The notes under the pieces: model-generated | What the model saw: only the letters and a program-made list of their open reading frames with translations | What the model was told of the DNA's origin: nothing | The model's database searches: none | Source: Clostridiales bacterium | GTDB lineage: Bacteria; Bacillota; Clostridia; Oscillospirales; CAG-272 | Direction: 5' to 3' | DNA length: 64,000 bases | NCBI GenBank assembly: GCA_022791195.1 | Contig: JAAVYP010000004.1 | Coordinates: forward strand, 1 to 64,000 | Translations under genes and position numbers: made by a program | In this document: piece after piece, positions 27,673 to 40,802 of the stretch | Layout: each line of letters opens with the position of its first letter | How positions within the stretch are numbered: the first letter of the stretch is position 1

Positions 27673-28949
27673 TTTCCCATCACATTGAGGCTCACTTCGT
27701 CATCAATATGATCAGCCGAATAGACCTTATATTCCATTTCATTATACAGATACGTTTTATACTGCACAGAATTCGGATCCTTATTCGTAAAGATTTTCCC
27801 GGAATCAAACTGCTCGGCTGTGAAGGTTTCTGCATACACATTCAAATACTGATCGATAACTTCAACCGCATTCGTTTTTAAGATGGTGATATACCCGTTT
27901 GCATTCTGTGTGGGCAGGGTGAGCATCTTCACCCGGCTCATATCCATCTTCAGCACCTTGGTGGCAAAGTAAACGCAGTTGTCCACCGTCAAATCGGTTG
28001 TCACATCGTTTACGGCAATGCTCATCAGGCTGCTCAGCGTAGAAACATCGGTGATGTTTTCTTTCACCTGCTTCATCAGCGCGGCCAGCGCTATTTTCTG
28101 CACATCCATGCGGCCGTAGTCTGCATCCGCATAGGTTTTCCGGTTGCGGACCAAACACATGGCCTGGTATCCGGAAAGGGTTTGCTCCCCTTGTCGTAAA
28201 TCAATATACAGATTCTGCTCGGGGTCGCTGTAGGTCATGTCACACGGCACCTTCACATGCAGGCCGCCTAACTGATCGATAAAATTCTCAAAGGCAGAGA
28301 GATCCACAATCACGGTAAAATCAATTTTCACCGCCATATTTGTCTCAATGAACTCGCACAGCTCGTTCATGCCGGCCTTACGGCGCTGTCCCTTTTCGGT
28401 GCCAAGCTCGGCCCGGTTATAGCCGGCCGCAAACACCGAATTGATTTTATGGAAATTATAACCTGCGTTGATATACGTGTCTCTTGGAATCTGCACGATA
28501 TTGGCGCCCATGTTTTCTACATCAAAGTGCACAAGCATCAGTGTGTCGGTGTTATTGCCCGTATCGTCGTTGAGTCCGGCGACTAAGAAATTATATACCT
28601 TGTCCCGCCGGTCGCCCGAAAGCACCGGCCTGCCGGTGTCGTTGTCCATCCAGTTGGAATCTCCGCTGACATTCGGCTCTAAAAACTGATCAACCCAGCC
28701 GCTGCCGCCCGGCCTGCCGATAAACGGAATGCCGAATACGCTGAGCACGACCGATAAGACAATGGCCACACTGATAATTAAAATAAGAACGGTAACAAAC
28801 ACCTTCCATGCCGGGGTCTTTGCCTTTTTCTTTTGGCCGGCCCTGCTGTTTGCCATCGTTCCGGGCGCGCCTTTCTGGGGCATCCCGCTTCTGGTTGCTG
28901 CTTTTCTTTCTCTGTTTTGCCTGTTTTGGCCTGGATATTGATTATTCAA
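27666..28949 (-). CDS. LCP (LytR-CpsA-Psr) family cell-wall polymer ligase
   Basis: NFLVAGLNDDTGNNTDTLMLVHFDVENMGANIVQIPRDTYI; LCLVRNRKTYADADYGRMDVQKIAL; N-term TM. Confidence 0.93.
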   Translation of the reverse strand: MNNQYPGQNRQNRERKAATRSGMPQKGAPGTMANSRAGQKKKAKTPAWKVFVTVLILIISVAIVLSVVLSVFGIPFIGRPGGSGWVDQFLEPNVSGDSNWMDNDTGRPVLSGDRRDKVYNFLVAGLNDDTGNNTDTLMLVHFDVENMGANIVQIPRDTYINAGYNFHKINSVFAAGYNRAELGTEKGQRRKAGMNELCEFIETNMAVKIDFTVIVDLSAFENFIDQLGGLHVKVPCDMTYSDPEQNLYIDLRQGEQTLSGYQAMCLVRNRKTYADADYGRMDVQKIALAALMKQVKENITDVSTLSSLMSIAVNDVTTDLTVDNCVYFATKVLKMDMSRVKMLTLPTQNANGYITILKTNAVEVIDQYLNVYAETFTAEQFDSGKIFTNKDPNSVQYKTYLYNEMEYKVYSADHIDDEVSLNVMGKK

Positions 28950-28962
28950 AATGGTAACCTCA

Positions 28963-29565
28963 TCATTTGTTGCTGTCCATCAGGGGCATATATTTCACAA
29001 AATATTCAATCCCTGAGTACACCGTCATCACAATCATGGCCGCCGTAAACACATAGGAAAGATAAGGCACCTTTCCGTAGGCCCCATACCAAACCGGCTC
29101 TGCAATGCACACCATAATGCATAGCATCTGGGTCACTGTTTTCAGCTTGCCTGACCACTGTGCGGCAATCACTTTGCCGCTTTTACCCGATATAACAAGC
29201 CGCATGCTTGTCACGCTTAATTCTCTCAGCATAACAAGAAATGCCGCCCACACAAAGACTTTGCCAAACAGAGGATCTACCCCCCCGATAAACGACACAT
29301 AAATAATCCCAAGCAGCGCGCCGAAAACCATTAATTTGTCAGCCAGCGGATCCATAAATTTACCGAAATCGGTCACCAGATGGCATCGTCTCGCAATCTG
29401 GCCGTCCAAAAAATCAGTAAACGCGGCCGCCGCAAAAATGGCAAGCGCGGTGAGTCTGGCCGCCGTATCGCCCATGGCAAAATAGATGGCGTCCACTGTC
29501 AGAAAAAGCATAAAAACAGGCACTAATAAAAAGCGCAGTATGGTTAATTTATTCGGAAGATTCAA
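28963..29565 (-). CDS. pgsA: CDP-diacylglycerol--glycerol-3-phosphate 3-phosphatidyltransferase
   Basis: MNLPNKLTILRFLLVPVFM; DFLDGQIARRCHLVTDFGKFMDPLADKLMV CDP-alcohol phosphatidyltransferase motif. Confidence 0.95.
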   Translation of the reverse strand: MNLPNKLTILRFLLVPVFMLFLTVDAIYFAMGDTAARLTALAIFAAAAFTDFLDGQIARRCHLVTDFGKFMDPLADKLMVFGALLGIIYVSFIGGVDPLFGKVFVWAAFLVMLRELSVTSMRLVISGKSGKVIAAQWSGKLKTVTQMLCIMVCIAEPVWYGAYGKVPYLSYVFTAAMIVMTVYSGIEYFVKYMPLMDSNK

Positions 29566-29674
29566 AATGTTCTGCCTCCAAGCTTCTTTCTTTTATCATA
29601 TGCCGCATGATACTCATGCTCATGATTTACATGCTCATGATTCATAAAATCAGGCAGCGTACACTCATCGCCCA

Positions 29675-31009
29675 TTATGGTTCCACCATGTGGCCGGTCA
29701 AATCGTAATCAATGACTTCATCAATCATAACATGTACGGTCTGCCCCGGTTTTATACCCGGTTTTCCCATAAAATAGATTTTGGGATCAATGTCCGGCGC
29801 GTCCATATAGCTGCGACCGTAATACGCCTCGGCCACCACATCAAAGTCGTCAACCAGCACTTCAAAAACCTTGCCGACCTGAGCCTTGGCGAACTGATCG
29901 TTCACCATGAGCTGATCTTTCATGATCGTTTCCGCCCGGTCGAGCTTGACCTGTTCGTCAATCTGATCCGGCAAAAGTGCCGCCGGTGTGCCCTCTTCCT
30001 TTGAATAAGGGAACACGCCTAAACGCTCAAATTTCGCTTCGGCCGCAAAGTCACGCAGCTCGGCAAAGTCCTCTTCACTCTCACCGGGGAAGCCGGCAAT
30101 CAGCGTGGTTCGGATAACAATGTCCGGCATGGCCGTGCGCAGCTTGCTGATCGCTGCTTCAATGGCGGCACGTCCGCCCCTGCGGCCCATTCTCTTTAAG
30201 ACGCCCTCGGCGATATGCTGAATCGGTAAATCGATATAGTGCAGCACTCTGTCATTGGTTCGCATTTCTTCGACTAATTCATCGGTTATTTTGTCGGGAT
30301 AACAATAAAGCAGCCGAATTTTTGCCGTCTTTGTACTATCAGTTATAGCACGAATAAGTGAATAAAGTGTGACGCCGCCCGGCAGATCCTCGCCATACCG
30401 GGTCACATCCTGTGCCACCAAAATGATCTCTTTGGCCCCGAGCGCCTCCAGTTCCGCGGCCTCAGCCACAATATCATCCAAATCTCTTGAGCGGAATTTT
30501 CCGCGAATCAAGGGAATGGCACAGTATGTACAATGGTTGTCGCAGCCCTCGGCAATTTTTAAATAAGCATAGTGGGAGGGGGTGGTGACAATCCGGCTGC
30601 CGCCGAGGGGCATCTCTTCAATCGGCGCATAACAGGTGTAACGCTGCTTTTGCTCCACAGCCTTGACCGCATCGACAATCGAATGCAGCCCGCCGCAGCC
30701 CACAACCGCGTCCACCTCGGGCATTTCCTGTAATATTTCATCCCGATAGCGCTGGGCCAGACAGCCGGTGACAATGATGCCTTTTAGATTATATTGGTCT
30801 TTTAAAACCGCTATGTCTAAAATATTATCAATCGCCTCTTTTTTGGCGCTTTCGATAAACGCGCAGGTGTTGATAATGACAATATCCGCCTCGGTCTCCT
30901 CGGGCGTCAGCTCATAGCCGGCCTCGTGCAGCTCTCTTAGCATGATTTCGGTATCAATCTGGTTTTTGGGACAGCCCAGTGACACAAATCCTATTTTACT
31001 CTTGCTCAT
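29675..31009 (-). CDS. rimO: Ribosomal protein S12 methylthiotransferase RimO
   Basis: [51 protein letters not shown] radical-SAM motif; start at 31009 preferred. Confidence 0.95.
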   Translation of the reverse strand: MSKSKIGFVSLGCPKNQIDTEIMLRELHEAGYELTPEETEADIVIINTCAFIESAKKEAIDNILDIAVLKDQYNLKGIIVTGCLAQRYRDEILQEMPEVDAVVGCGGLHSIVDAVKAVEQKQRYTCYAPIEEMPLGGSRIVTTPSHYAYLKIAEGCDNHCTYCAIPLIRGKFRSRDLDDIVAEAAELEALGAKEIILVAQDVTRYGEDLPGGVTLYSLIRAITDSTKTAKIRLLYCYPDKITDELVEEMRTNDRVLHYIDLPIQHIAEGVLKRMGRRGGRAAIEAAISKLRTAMPDIVIRTTLIAGFPGESEEDFAELRDFAAEAKFERLGVFPYSKEEGTPAALLPDQIDEQVKLDRAETIMKDQLMVNDQFAKAQVGKVFEVLVDDFDVVAEAYYGRSYMDAPDIDPKIYFMGKPGIKPGQTVHVMIDEVIDYDLTGHMVEP

Positions 31010-31448
31010 TTTCCACAATCCTTTGTTTGGCGGCCTTGATGGTTTCATAGTCATAGCCATACCGCTGTAAAGAGGCCAGTATTTTTTTCTCATCGGTCCG
31101 GCGGTCATCACGCAGCCGCCTGGCGCAGGCCTCGACAAAATCGACCTGTTCGCAGGCCTCGTCAAAACATTCGTCAATCAGCGCGTCGTTAAAGCCCTTT
31201 TGCTTTAAGGCCATAAAAATCCGTCTTTTCCCATAGCCCTTGATATTGCCCAGCCTGTCCACCAGACGGAACATATGCTCTCTCTCGTTGACATAACCCT
31301 TGGCCTTTAAATAGTCGATGGCCTCCTTCACCGCGCCGGGGCCGTGCCCCTTTTCGGTCAGTTTTTCGATTAACTGCCGCTCGGTGTTAGGCGTATAAGA
31401 GATGATGTTCAGCGCGCGCCGAATCGCTTTTTTTCCTTCTTCTGTCAT
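30996..31448 (-). CDS. recX: Regulatory protein RecX
   Basis: [43 protein letters not shown]; directly downstream of recA. Confidence 0.9.
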   Translation of the reverse strand: MTEEGKKAIRRALNIISYTPNTERQLIEKLTEKGHGPGAVKEAIDYLKAKGYVNEREHMFRLVDRLGNIKGYGKRRIFMALKQKGFNDALIDECFDEACEQVDFVEACARRLRDDRRTDEKKILASLQRYGYDYETIKAAKQRIVENEQE

Positions 31449-32551
31449 TTCAAATCAAGTAAAGAAATATCGAACCCATCGTCCTCGTCGTCTTCAAGCA
31501 GCTCTTCCATCGACAGGTCAAGCTCGTTTGAATGGGCACGTATCTTTGCCTCCACTTCCTTTGCCTTTTCGGGATTTTCTTCTAAAAACCGGCGGGCATT
31601 GTCCCGGCCCTGCCCGATGCGTTCCTCGCCCATTGAGAACCACGCGCCGGATTTTTCAATAAAGCCAAGGCTAACGCCCAAATCGAGAATTTCGCCTAAC
31701 TTGGAAATACCCTTGCCGAAGAGAATATCAAACTCGGCCGTTTTAAAGGGCGGGGCCACTTTGTTTTTGACCACCTTGCACTTGGTCCGGTTGCCGTATT
31801 GCTCGGTTCCGTTTTTCAGGCTTTCGCCCTTGCGCACCTCGATGCGCACCGAGGCGTAGAATTTCAACGCCCGGCCGCCCGGCGTCACCTCGGGATTTCC
31901 GTAGACCACCCCGACCTTCTCGCGCAGCTGGTTGATGAAGATAAACACACAGTTGCTCTTTTCAATGATACCTGACAATTTTCGCATGGCCTGGCTCATC
32001 AACCGGGCCTGCAGGCCGACATGGCTTGAGCCCATGTCCCCGTCGATTTCCTGCTGGGGCACTAACGCCGCCACCGAGTCCACCACGATGACGTCCACCG
32101 CGCCCGAGCGCACTAAATATTCAGCAACCGACAGGGCCTGTTCGCCCGAATCGGGCTGGGAAACAAGCAGTTCGTCGATGTTGACCCCTAATTTTTTGGC
32201 ATAGACCGGGTCCAGCGCGTGCTCTGCGTCGATAAACGCCGCATTGCCCCCGCTCTTTTGCACCTCGGCCACGCAGTGCAGGGCCAGGGTGGTTTTACCC
32301 GATGATTCCGGCCCGTAAATTTCGGTGATGCGCCCTTTTGGCAGCCCGCCGATGCCAAGGGCCAGATCCAGGTTCAGCGAACCGGTTGACACCGCGCCGA
32401 TTTCCATCGTCGGACTTTCGCCCAGCTTCATGACCGTGCCTTTGCCGAAATCTTTTTCTATTTTTGAAAGCGCCATCTCCAGCGCTTTTTTCTTCTGATC
32501 GCCGGTTTCGGGTTTTTCGTCCCGTTCTGTCTTTGCTTTTGCCTTTGCCAT
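31445..32551 (-). CDS. recA: Recombinase RecA
   Basis: [71 protein letters not shown]. Confidence 0.98.
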   Translation of the reverse strand: MAKAKAKTERDEKPETGDQKKKALEMALSKIEKDFGKGTVMKLGESPTMEIGAVSTGSLNLDLALGIGGLPKGRITEIYGPESSGKTTLALHCVAEVQKSGGNAAFIDAEHALDPVYAKKLGVNIDELLVSQPDSGEQALSVAEYLVRSGAVDVIVVDSVAALVPQQEIDGDMGSSHVGLQARLMSQAMRKLSGIIEKSNCVFIFINQLREKVGVVYGNPEVTPGGRALKFYASVRIEVRKGESLKNGTEQYGNRTKCKVVKNKVAPPFKTAEFDILFGKGISKLGEILDLGVSLGFIEKSGAWFSMGEERIGQGRDNARRFLEENPEKAKEVEAKIRAHSNELDLSMEELLEDDEDDGFDISLLDLK

Positions 32552-32625
32552 GTTACGACCATCCCTTTCCTATTTCTTTATGCCGCGCATGGTTGATCCC
32601 TGCGCCGACCCTCTTTTTTTGCTTG

Positions 32626-33219
32626 TCAATAGGTTGGCGAAGCAAGGCGCCAGCCCTCGTTTTCCTTTTCCAGCACAATCTGCTCGGTTTCGGTGCGGCC
32701 CGCGAACCTGCCGTCGATTTCGACAATCAGAACTGCGCTTTTGGCCGCTTTTATCTTGATGCTGTCAAAATCCCACGCCGTCCATTCATCGGTCGTCTTG
32801 ACCGTCTGCTTCACGTTTTTCGTCAGCCGGCCCTCACTGCCCTCGGCATACCGGCGGTACACCTCTTCAGTGCCCTCAAATGCGTTTTCATAGACCCCGG
32901 CAAGATAGCTTTTCGCAAAGACCTTGCCGGCTGCCTCTTTGATTTCATCTACGCTTTGATAGGGCGCGTCGGCCCGCACCGGCACATAATGAAACGCCAC
33001 GGCCGACTCTTCGGCCGCTTGTTCATCATAGTCCTCTACCGGCAGTCCTTCGCCAAAGAATATTTCGTTGAGCGGCGCGGCCTCTTCGATCAGCCGGCGC
33101 ACCGTTTGCTGAATCTCTTCTTCCGAAAGGCCGCTTTGGTTGCCGCACCCGCAAAGAAATAGGGAAAGGCAGAGCGCGGCAAGCACGCCGCCTATTCGCA
33201 AAAATCGTTTTCTGTTCAT
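32626..33219 (-). CDS. Lipoprotein of unknown function
   Basis: LCLSLFLCGCGNQ lipobox; no recognised family. Confidence 0.65.
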   Translation of the reverse strand: MNRKRFLRIGGVLAALCLSLFLCGCGNQSGLSEEEIQQTVRRLIEEAAPLNEIFFGEGLPVEDYDEQAAEESAVAFHYVPVRADAPYQSVDEIKEAAGKVFAKSYLAGVYENAFEGTEEVYRRYAEGSEGRLTKNVKQTVKTTDEWTAWDFDSIKIKAAKSAVLIVEIDGRFAGRTETEQIVLEKENEGWRLASPTY

Positions 33220-33243
33220 CCTGCCGTTCCCCCTTCTTGTTTG

Positions 33244-35757
33244 TTATTCGTTTTCCTGACTTGCCGCTTCCTCTGCGACCGGCGCCGGCTCTTCACCAAC
33301 GGCATCCTCTGCTTTCTCGTCGTCGCCTTGGCTTACGGTCGAGTAATTGACAATCTTGTTCTGGTCCTTCATGCGCATGATGATAACGCCGACGGCGTCC
33401 TTTGAATACAGGTTAATGCCGGCCGCGGGGGTACGAATGATCACCCCTTCGGCGGTGACAATCATTAAATCCTCTTCTTCGGCCACCGCAGCAATGCCGA
33501 CAAGCGGACCTGTTTTCTCGGTTATTTTCTGGCAGTGCACGCCCTTGCCGCCCCGGTTTTTGGTCTTGAAGTTTTCAAACGCAGTTCTCTTGCCAAATCC
33601 GTTTTCGGTCAGGGTCAACAGGGTCTTGCCCTCTTCGGTCAGGGTCGCGCCGGTTACGTAATCGTCGGGCGTGAGCTTGATGCCCCGCACCCCGCGCGAC
33701 ACACGGCCCGAGGTACGCACATCCCCCTCATAGAACCGGTTGGCAAAGCCTTGTCTTGTCGCAATCATGACGTCTCTGTCCCCGGCTGTATTAAAGACAA
33801 AGGCGAGTTCGTCTCCTTCGTCTAAGTTGATGGCAATTTTGCCCCCCTTGCGCTGGTATTCATACTCTTGCAGGCAGGTGCGCTTAATCACGCCGCCGCG
33901 GGTGATCATGGTCAGATACCGATCTGACGAAAATTCGTCCACCGCGATCATGGCCGTCACCTTTTCGCCCTCGGCCAGCTCAATTAAATTGACAATATTG
34001 CTGCCCTTGGCAATGCGGGACCCTTCGGGAATCATATAGGCCTTTTTCGTATAGATTTTGCCGAGATTGGTGAACATAAGAAGGTAGGCATGGCTGTTCA
34101 CAATCTCCACCTTCTCGATATAATCCTCTTCCTTCATGCCGGCCGCGCGAATGCCCATGCCGCCCCGGTTCTGGGCCGTATAAGAGGCCGCCGGCTGGCG
34201 CTTGATATAACCATCGTGGGACAGGGTGATCACACACTCGTGCTTTTCGATGAGATCTTCTAAGTCAATCTCTTCCTGCGATTCCAAAATCTCGGTCTGT
34301 CTGTCGTCATTAAACTTGCGCTTAATTTCCAGCATTTCTTCTTTAATGATGTCTTTGACCTTGTTCTCATCGCTTAAAATGCCCCGCAACGTATCAATTA
34401 ATGCGTGGAGCTTGTTCAGTTCGTCCTCAATTTTATGGGTTTCAAGACCCGAGAGCTTACCGAGGGTCATATCCACAATAGCCTGGGCCTGAATTTCGTC
34501 CAGCGGGAAATTCTCCATCAGCTTTGCTTTCGCATCGGGAATCGACTGGGAGGCACGGATAATGCGTATCACCTCGTCGATATTATCGATCGCGATCAGC
34601 AGACCCTCTAAGATGTGCGCTCTGGCCTCGGCCTTGCGCAAATCAAACTTGGTCCGGTTGACAATGACTGTCTCCTGATGCGCAATATACCGGTTCAGAA
34701 TCTCGACCAGGCCTAACACCTTGGGCTCGCCGTCCACCAGCGCCACCATGTTCATGCCGCAGGTGTCCTGCAGTTGGGTGTATTTATACAGCTGATTGAG
34801 CAGAATCTGCCCGTTTATGTCCCGGCGGTACTCGATCACAATCTTCATACCCCGCCGGTCAGATTCGTCCCGCAGGGCGGTGATGCCGTCCACCCGTTTG
34901 TCCTTGTGCAGCTCGGCAATCGAGGTCACCAGCATGGATTTGTTGACCTGATAGGGAATTTCGGTCACCACAATGCGGTGCTTGTCCTCATCAATCTCGG
35001 CGCGGGCACGAACCATGACCTTGCCGCGTCCGGTGGCATACGCCTGGCGGATGCCCTCGGTGCCGTAAATGGTCGCCTTGGTCGGAAAATCAGGTCCCTT
35101 GATGAACTGCATCAGCTCGGGCACACCGGCCTCGGGATGATCCATCAGATAGATCGTGCCGTCGATCACCTCGCCCAAATTATGGGGCGGAATATTGGTG
35201 GCCATACCCACCGCAATGCCCATGCTGCCGTTGACCAGCAGGTTGGGATAGCGGGAGGGAAGCACCTCAGGCTCTTTTCTTGTGTAATCAAAGTTCGGTG
35301 CAAAGGGCACCACCTCTTTTTCAATATCCGCCAGCATTTCGTTGGCCAGCTTGGCCATGCGCGCTTCGGTATATCGATAGGCCGCGGCCCCGTCCCCGTC
35401 CACGTTACCAAAGTTGCCGTGTCCGTCAATCAGCGGGTAGCGGAGCGAAAAGCTCTGGGCCAGACGCACCATCGCGTCATACACGGCCGTATCGCCGTGC
35501 GGATGATACCGTCCCAACACATTACCAACGGTTGTCGCACTTTTTCTGAACGGGTTATCATAGGTGAGATGGTCCTCGTACATGGCATACAAAATCCGCC
35601 TGTGCACCGGCTTTAGCCCGTCTCTGACATCCGGCAGCGCACGCGAGGTCAGCACCGAAACCGCATAGGAAATAAAGGAGGATTTTACCTCACCCTCTAT
35701 TTTTTTCTCTATGATTTTTTGATCTTGATAATTATATTCGTGATTTGCGTTATCCAT
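33244..35757 (-). CDS. gyrA: DNA gyrase subunit A
   Basis: SYAVSVLTSRALPDVRDGLKPVHRRILYAM; QNRGGMGIRAAGMKEEDYIE GyrA-box region. Confidence 0.98.
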   Translation of the reverse strand: MDNANHEYNYQDQKIIEKKIEGEVKSSFISYAVSVLTSRALPDVRDGLKPVHRRILYAMYEDHLTYDNPFRKSATTVGNVLGRYHPHGDTAVYDAMVRLAQSFSLRYPLIDGHGNFGNVDGDGAAAYRYTEARMAKLANEMLADIEKEVVPFAPNFDYTRKEPEVLPSRYPNLLVNGSMGIAVGMATNIPPHNLGEVIDGTIYLMDHPEAGVPELMQFIKGPDFPTKATIYGTEGIRQAYATGRGKVMVRARAEIDEDKHRIVVTEIPYQVNKSMLVTSIAELHKDKRVDGITALRDESDRRGMKIVIEYRRDINGQILLNQLYKYTQLQDTCGMNMVALVDGEPKVLGLVEILNRYIAHQETVIVNRTKFDLRKAEARAHILEGLLIAIDNIDEVIRIIRASQSIPDAKAKLMENFPLDEIQAQAIVDMTLGKLSGLETHKIEDELNKLHALIDTLRGILSDENKVKDIIKEEMLEIKRKFNDDRQTEILESQEEIDLEDLIEKHECVITLSHDGYIKRQPAASYTAQNRGGMGIRAAGMKEEDYIEKVEIVNSHAYLLMFTNLGKIYTKKAYMIPEGSRIAKGSNIVNLIELAEGEKVTAMIAVDEFSSDRYLTMITRGGVIKRTCLQEYEYQRKGGKIAINLDEGDELAFVFNTAGDRDVMIATRQGFANRFYEGDVRTSGRVSRGVRGIKLTPDDYVTGATLTEEGKTLLTLTENGFGKRTAFENFKTKNRGGKGVHCQKITEKTGPLVGIAAVAEEEDLMIVTAEGVIIRTPAAGINLYSKDAVGVIIMRMKDQNKIVNYSTVSQGDDEKAEDAVGEEPAPVAEEAASQENE

Positions 35758-35810
35758 TCCGTTTTACGCCCTTCCTGTGCCTTTTCTTTGTTGGCTGGTA
35801 AATAAAGCAT

Positions 35811-38128
<2,318 letters not shown>

Positions 38129-38144
<16 letters not shown>

Positions 38145-39289
38145 GGCTCATACCTTCCGTTTTTCACGTTGATGATCATGACGTTTTCCTTTTCCTGTCC
38201 GTTTCTTGTCGCCCTACAGGCTTGCCTGTCGGTTGGCTTGTTGGTCAACTTCTTGGTTGTCACTTCGGCCAGCACCTTTTCTTCACACGTTGTCAATATG
38301 ACCTGCCTGTCTTTGATACCGGCCAGCACATATTGCTTTCGCTTTTCATCTAACTCGCTGAGAATATCGTCAAACAGCATCACCGGGTTTTCCCCTGTTT
38401 TCGTCCGGGATATTTCAGCCTCGGCCAGCTTCATGGCCAGTGCCAGCGAGCGCTGCTGCCCCTGACTTGCGTAGGCGCGCGCTTCTTTGCCGTTGAGCAG
38501 CACCAGCACATCGTCCTTATGGATGCCTCTTGTAGTGGTGCCGATGCGCACATCTTTTTCAAAGCTTTCTTCCCACAGCTTGATAAACTCTTCCTTATTT
38601 CGCGCACCGTTGTAGTGAAAGGCAGGCTCTTCTTGGCCGTTTGTCATATCATGAAAGATTTCTTTTGCATAGCGGCTTAGCTCTGTGACATACGCTTCGC
38701 GTTTTCCGGACAGATACGCCGCCTCTTCGGCCAGCTGCTCATTCCAGAATGAAATGGTGTCCTGCACGGTTTTTTTGTTTTCGTAATAGCTGGCAATTAA
38801 TTTGTTTCTTTGTGCCAAAATGCTGTTGTACCGTTGCAGCGCGCCTATTGCTCCGCTGCTGATCTGGGCCATGGCCTCGTTTAAAAACCGTCGGCGTTCA
38901 GCCGGCCCCGCTTTGACGATGCTCAAATGCTCGGGACAAAACAGCACGGCGCGGAACGCCCCTAAAAACGCGCTCATTTTCCGTTCGGGAATCCCTTCCC
39001 GCCGCACCACCTTTTTGCCGTTTTTCAAAAACCGCATTTCGCTGTTCTTATGGCTCGTCTGATCGCGAAAGCACAGCTTGGCATAGGCATATTCCTGGCA
39101 CGGCCCGATAAATTCTTTTTCCTTGCTGGTCCGGAAAGAGCGGCCCTGGGCAAAGAGATAGATGCCCTCGAGCGCGTTTGTCTTTCCCTGTGCATTTTCG
39201 CCAACCAGCACATTTAAGCCCGGTTCAAAGACAAGTGATGCTTTTTCTATATTCCGAAAATTTTCAAATTGTATGCTTTGTACAATCAT
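38129..39289 (-). CDS. recF: DNA replication/repair protein RecF
   Basis: FENFRNIEKASLVFEPGLNVLVGENAQGKTNALEGIYLFAQGRSFRTSKEKEFI; LFDDILSELDEKRKQYVL. Confidence 0.95.
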
Positions 39290-39301
39290 AAGGCAGCCGC
39301 G

Positions 39302-40450
39302 CTAACTCATTTTCACCGGCAGAATCATATACAAAAACATGTCGTCCTCTTCATTGCCGACTCCCTCGATTTGCATACTCATCAGCGCCGTGGCCAGCGA
39401 GATGCGGATGTTATCCTCCGGACAGACCCGCAGCGCCTCTAACAAATATTTATTGTTGAAGCCGATCAGCAAATCCTCCCCTGTTTTTTCGATGGGTATA
39501 TCATCGTTCACGCTGCCTGACAAATTGGCCGCTGATATATGCAGCACCGTGTCTTCAAACGAACATTTCACACTGGATTTTGCCTGTCCCATGGCCCTGT
39601 CCTCTGTGACCAGAGCAGCCCGCTCTAAACTTTGTTCAAACGCATCGCGCGACATAACCACATTAATCGGCGATTCTTTGCGGATGACCCGGTTATAATC
39701 AATATATTCAGCGTCGATCAGCCGGGAAAAGAAGGTCAGCTTTTCTAAAAAGAAAATAATATGCCTTCTTGTCAGCGCGACGGTCATTTTGTCGTCATCA
39801 TCGTCCATCAGCTTGATCAGCTCGGCTAAAGTTTTTCCCGGCACGATAAAGGAAAGATGAAACGTATCGTCTGCGCTTTGAATTTGCTCCATATCGCAGC
39901 GGCTTTCTCTGATGGCCAGTTTGTTGCCGTCGCAGGCAACAAGTTTGAGCCGTCCCTCGGTTATTTCAAAAAAGGCTCCGTTCAGGGCGGCACGCTGATC
40001 ATTTTGTGCAATGGCAAACTGCACCTGTGCGATCATACGCCTTAACTGTCCTTGTGTCACAGAAAAAGAATGATTGCCCTGCAAAACCGGAATGGCAGGA
40101 AAGTCGCTCCCAGGCAGGCTATGCAGCTCAAAACAGGAATTGCCGGCCATAATGCGGCACATATATTTATCATCAACCTCAATCGTAACGGTATCCAGCG
40201 GCATCATGCGGATGATGCGGGAAAGCCGGTTGGCATTGACAATAAAAGAGCCGCCTTCAATAATATCTGCCTCGATCTCTTCGTGAATGCCTTTTTCCAT
40301 GTCGTAAGAGCAGAGCGTGCAGGTGCCGTGATCGGTTGTTTCAAAGAATATCCCTTCGGTGGCCGTGAGGGTATTGCGGTCAGACACCGCGCAAAGGGCC
40401 GGCGCAATCGCGCTGATCAGCGCGGCTTTATCAAACATAATTTTGATCAT
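39302..40450 (-). CDS. dnaN: DNA polymerase III subunit beta (sliding clamp)
   Basis: IMFDKAALISAIAPALCAVSDRNTLTATEGIFFE; C-terminal MFLYMILPVKMS; start at 40450 preferred. Confidence 0.93.
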   Translation of the reverse strand: MIKIMFDKAALISAIAPALCAVSDRNTLTATEGIFFETTDHGTCTLCSYDMEKGIHEEIEADIIEGGSFIVNANRLSRIIRMMPLDTVTIEVDDKYMCRIMAGNSCFELHSLPGSDFPAIPVLQGNHSFSVTQGQLRRMIAQVQFAIAQNDQRAALNGAFFEITEGRLKLVACDGNKLAIRESRCDMEQIQSADDTFHLSFIVPGKTLAELIKLMDDDDDKMTVALTRRHIIFFLEKLTFFSRLIDAEYIDYNRVIRKESPINVVMSRDAFEQSLERAALVTEDRAMGQAKSSVKCSFEDTVLHISAANLSGSVNDDIPIEKTGEDLLIGFNNKYLLEALRVCPEDNIRISLATALMSMQIEGVGNEEDDMFLYMILPVKMS

Positions 40451-40665
40451 GATTTTTTCCTTTCTAAGAGAAAAACATAAATATATAAAAAAGAAATAAG
40501 TAATAGTCGTCGTAATAATAAGGCCTGTGCAAACTGTGCAAAAGCGTGTAACCCCTTTATTTTGCTGCAATGCAGAGCCTTAAATGGCTGTTCAAGACCG
40601 GATGCTGCGCTTGTGTAAAAAAATAGGAAAAAATGAAAAGTCTGGCAGAAAAAGAAAGAAACAGG

Positions 40666-40777
40666 TTTTTACACAAGGTTTTAACATGCTATTTTTGTGT
40701 TTTCCACAGCAACTATGTGGAAAGTGAAAAAGCAAACAATCGAATGCACAGCAAGATAACAGGCGGCTTGTGGAAAA
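40666..40777. promoter_or_regulatory. oriC: DnaA-box cluster in dnaA-dnaN intergenic region (probable part of oriC)
   Basis: tttttacaca 40666-40675, ttttccaca 40700-40708, tgtggaaag 40716-40724, tgtggaaaa 40769-40777. Confidence 0.65.
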
Positions 40778-40802
40778 CAGGAATGCGCCGGAAAAGCTTA
40801 TT

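Noticed and set aside
34774-35616. 280-aa plus-strand ORF
   Set aside because: Antisense to the conserved gyrA N-terminal region.
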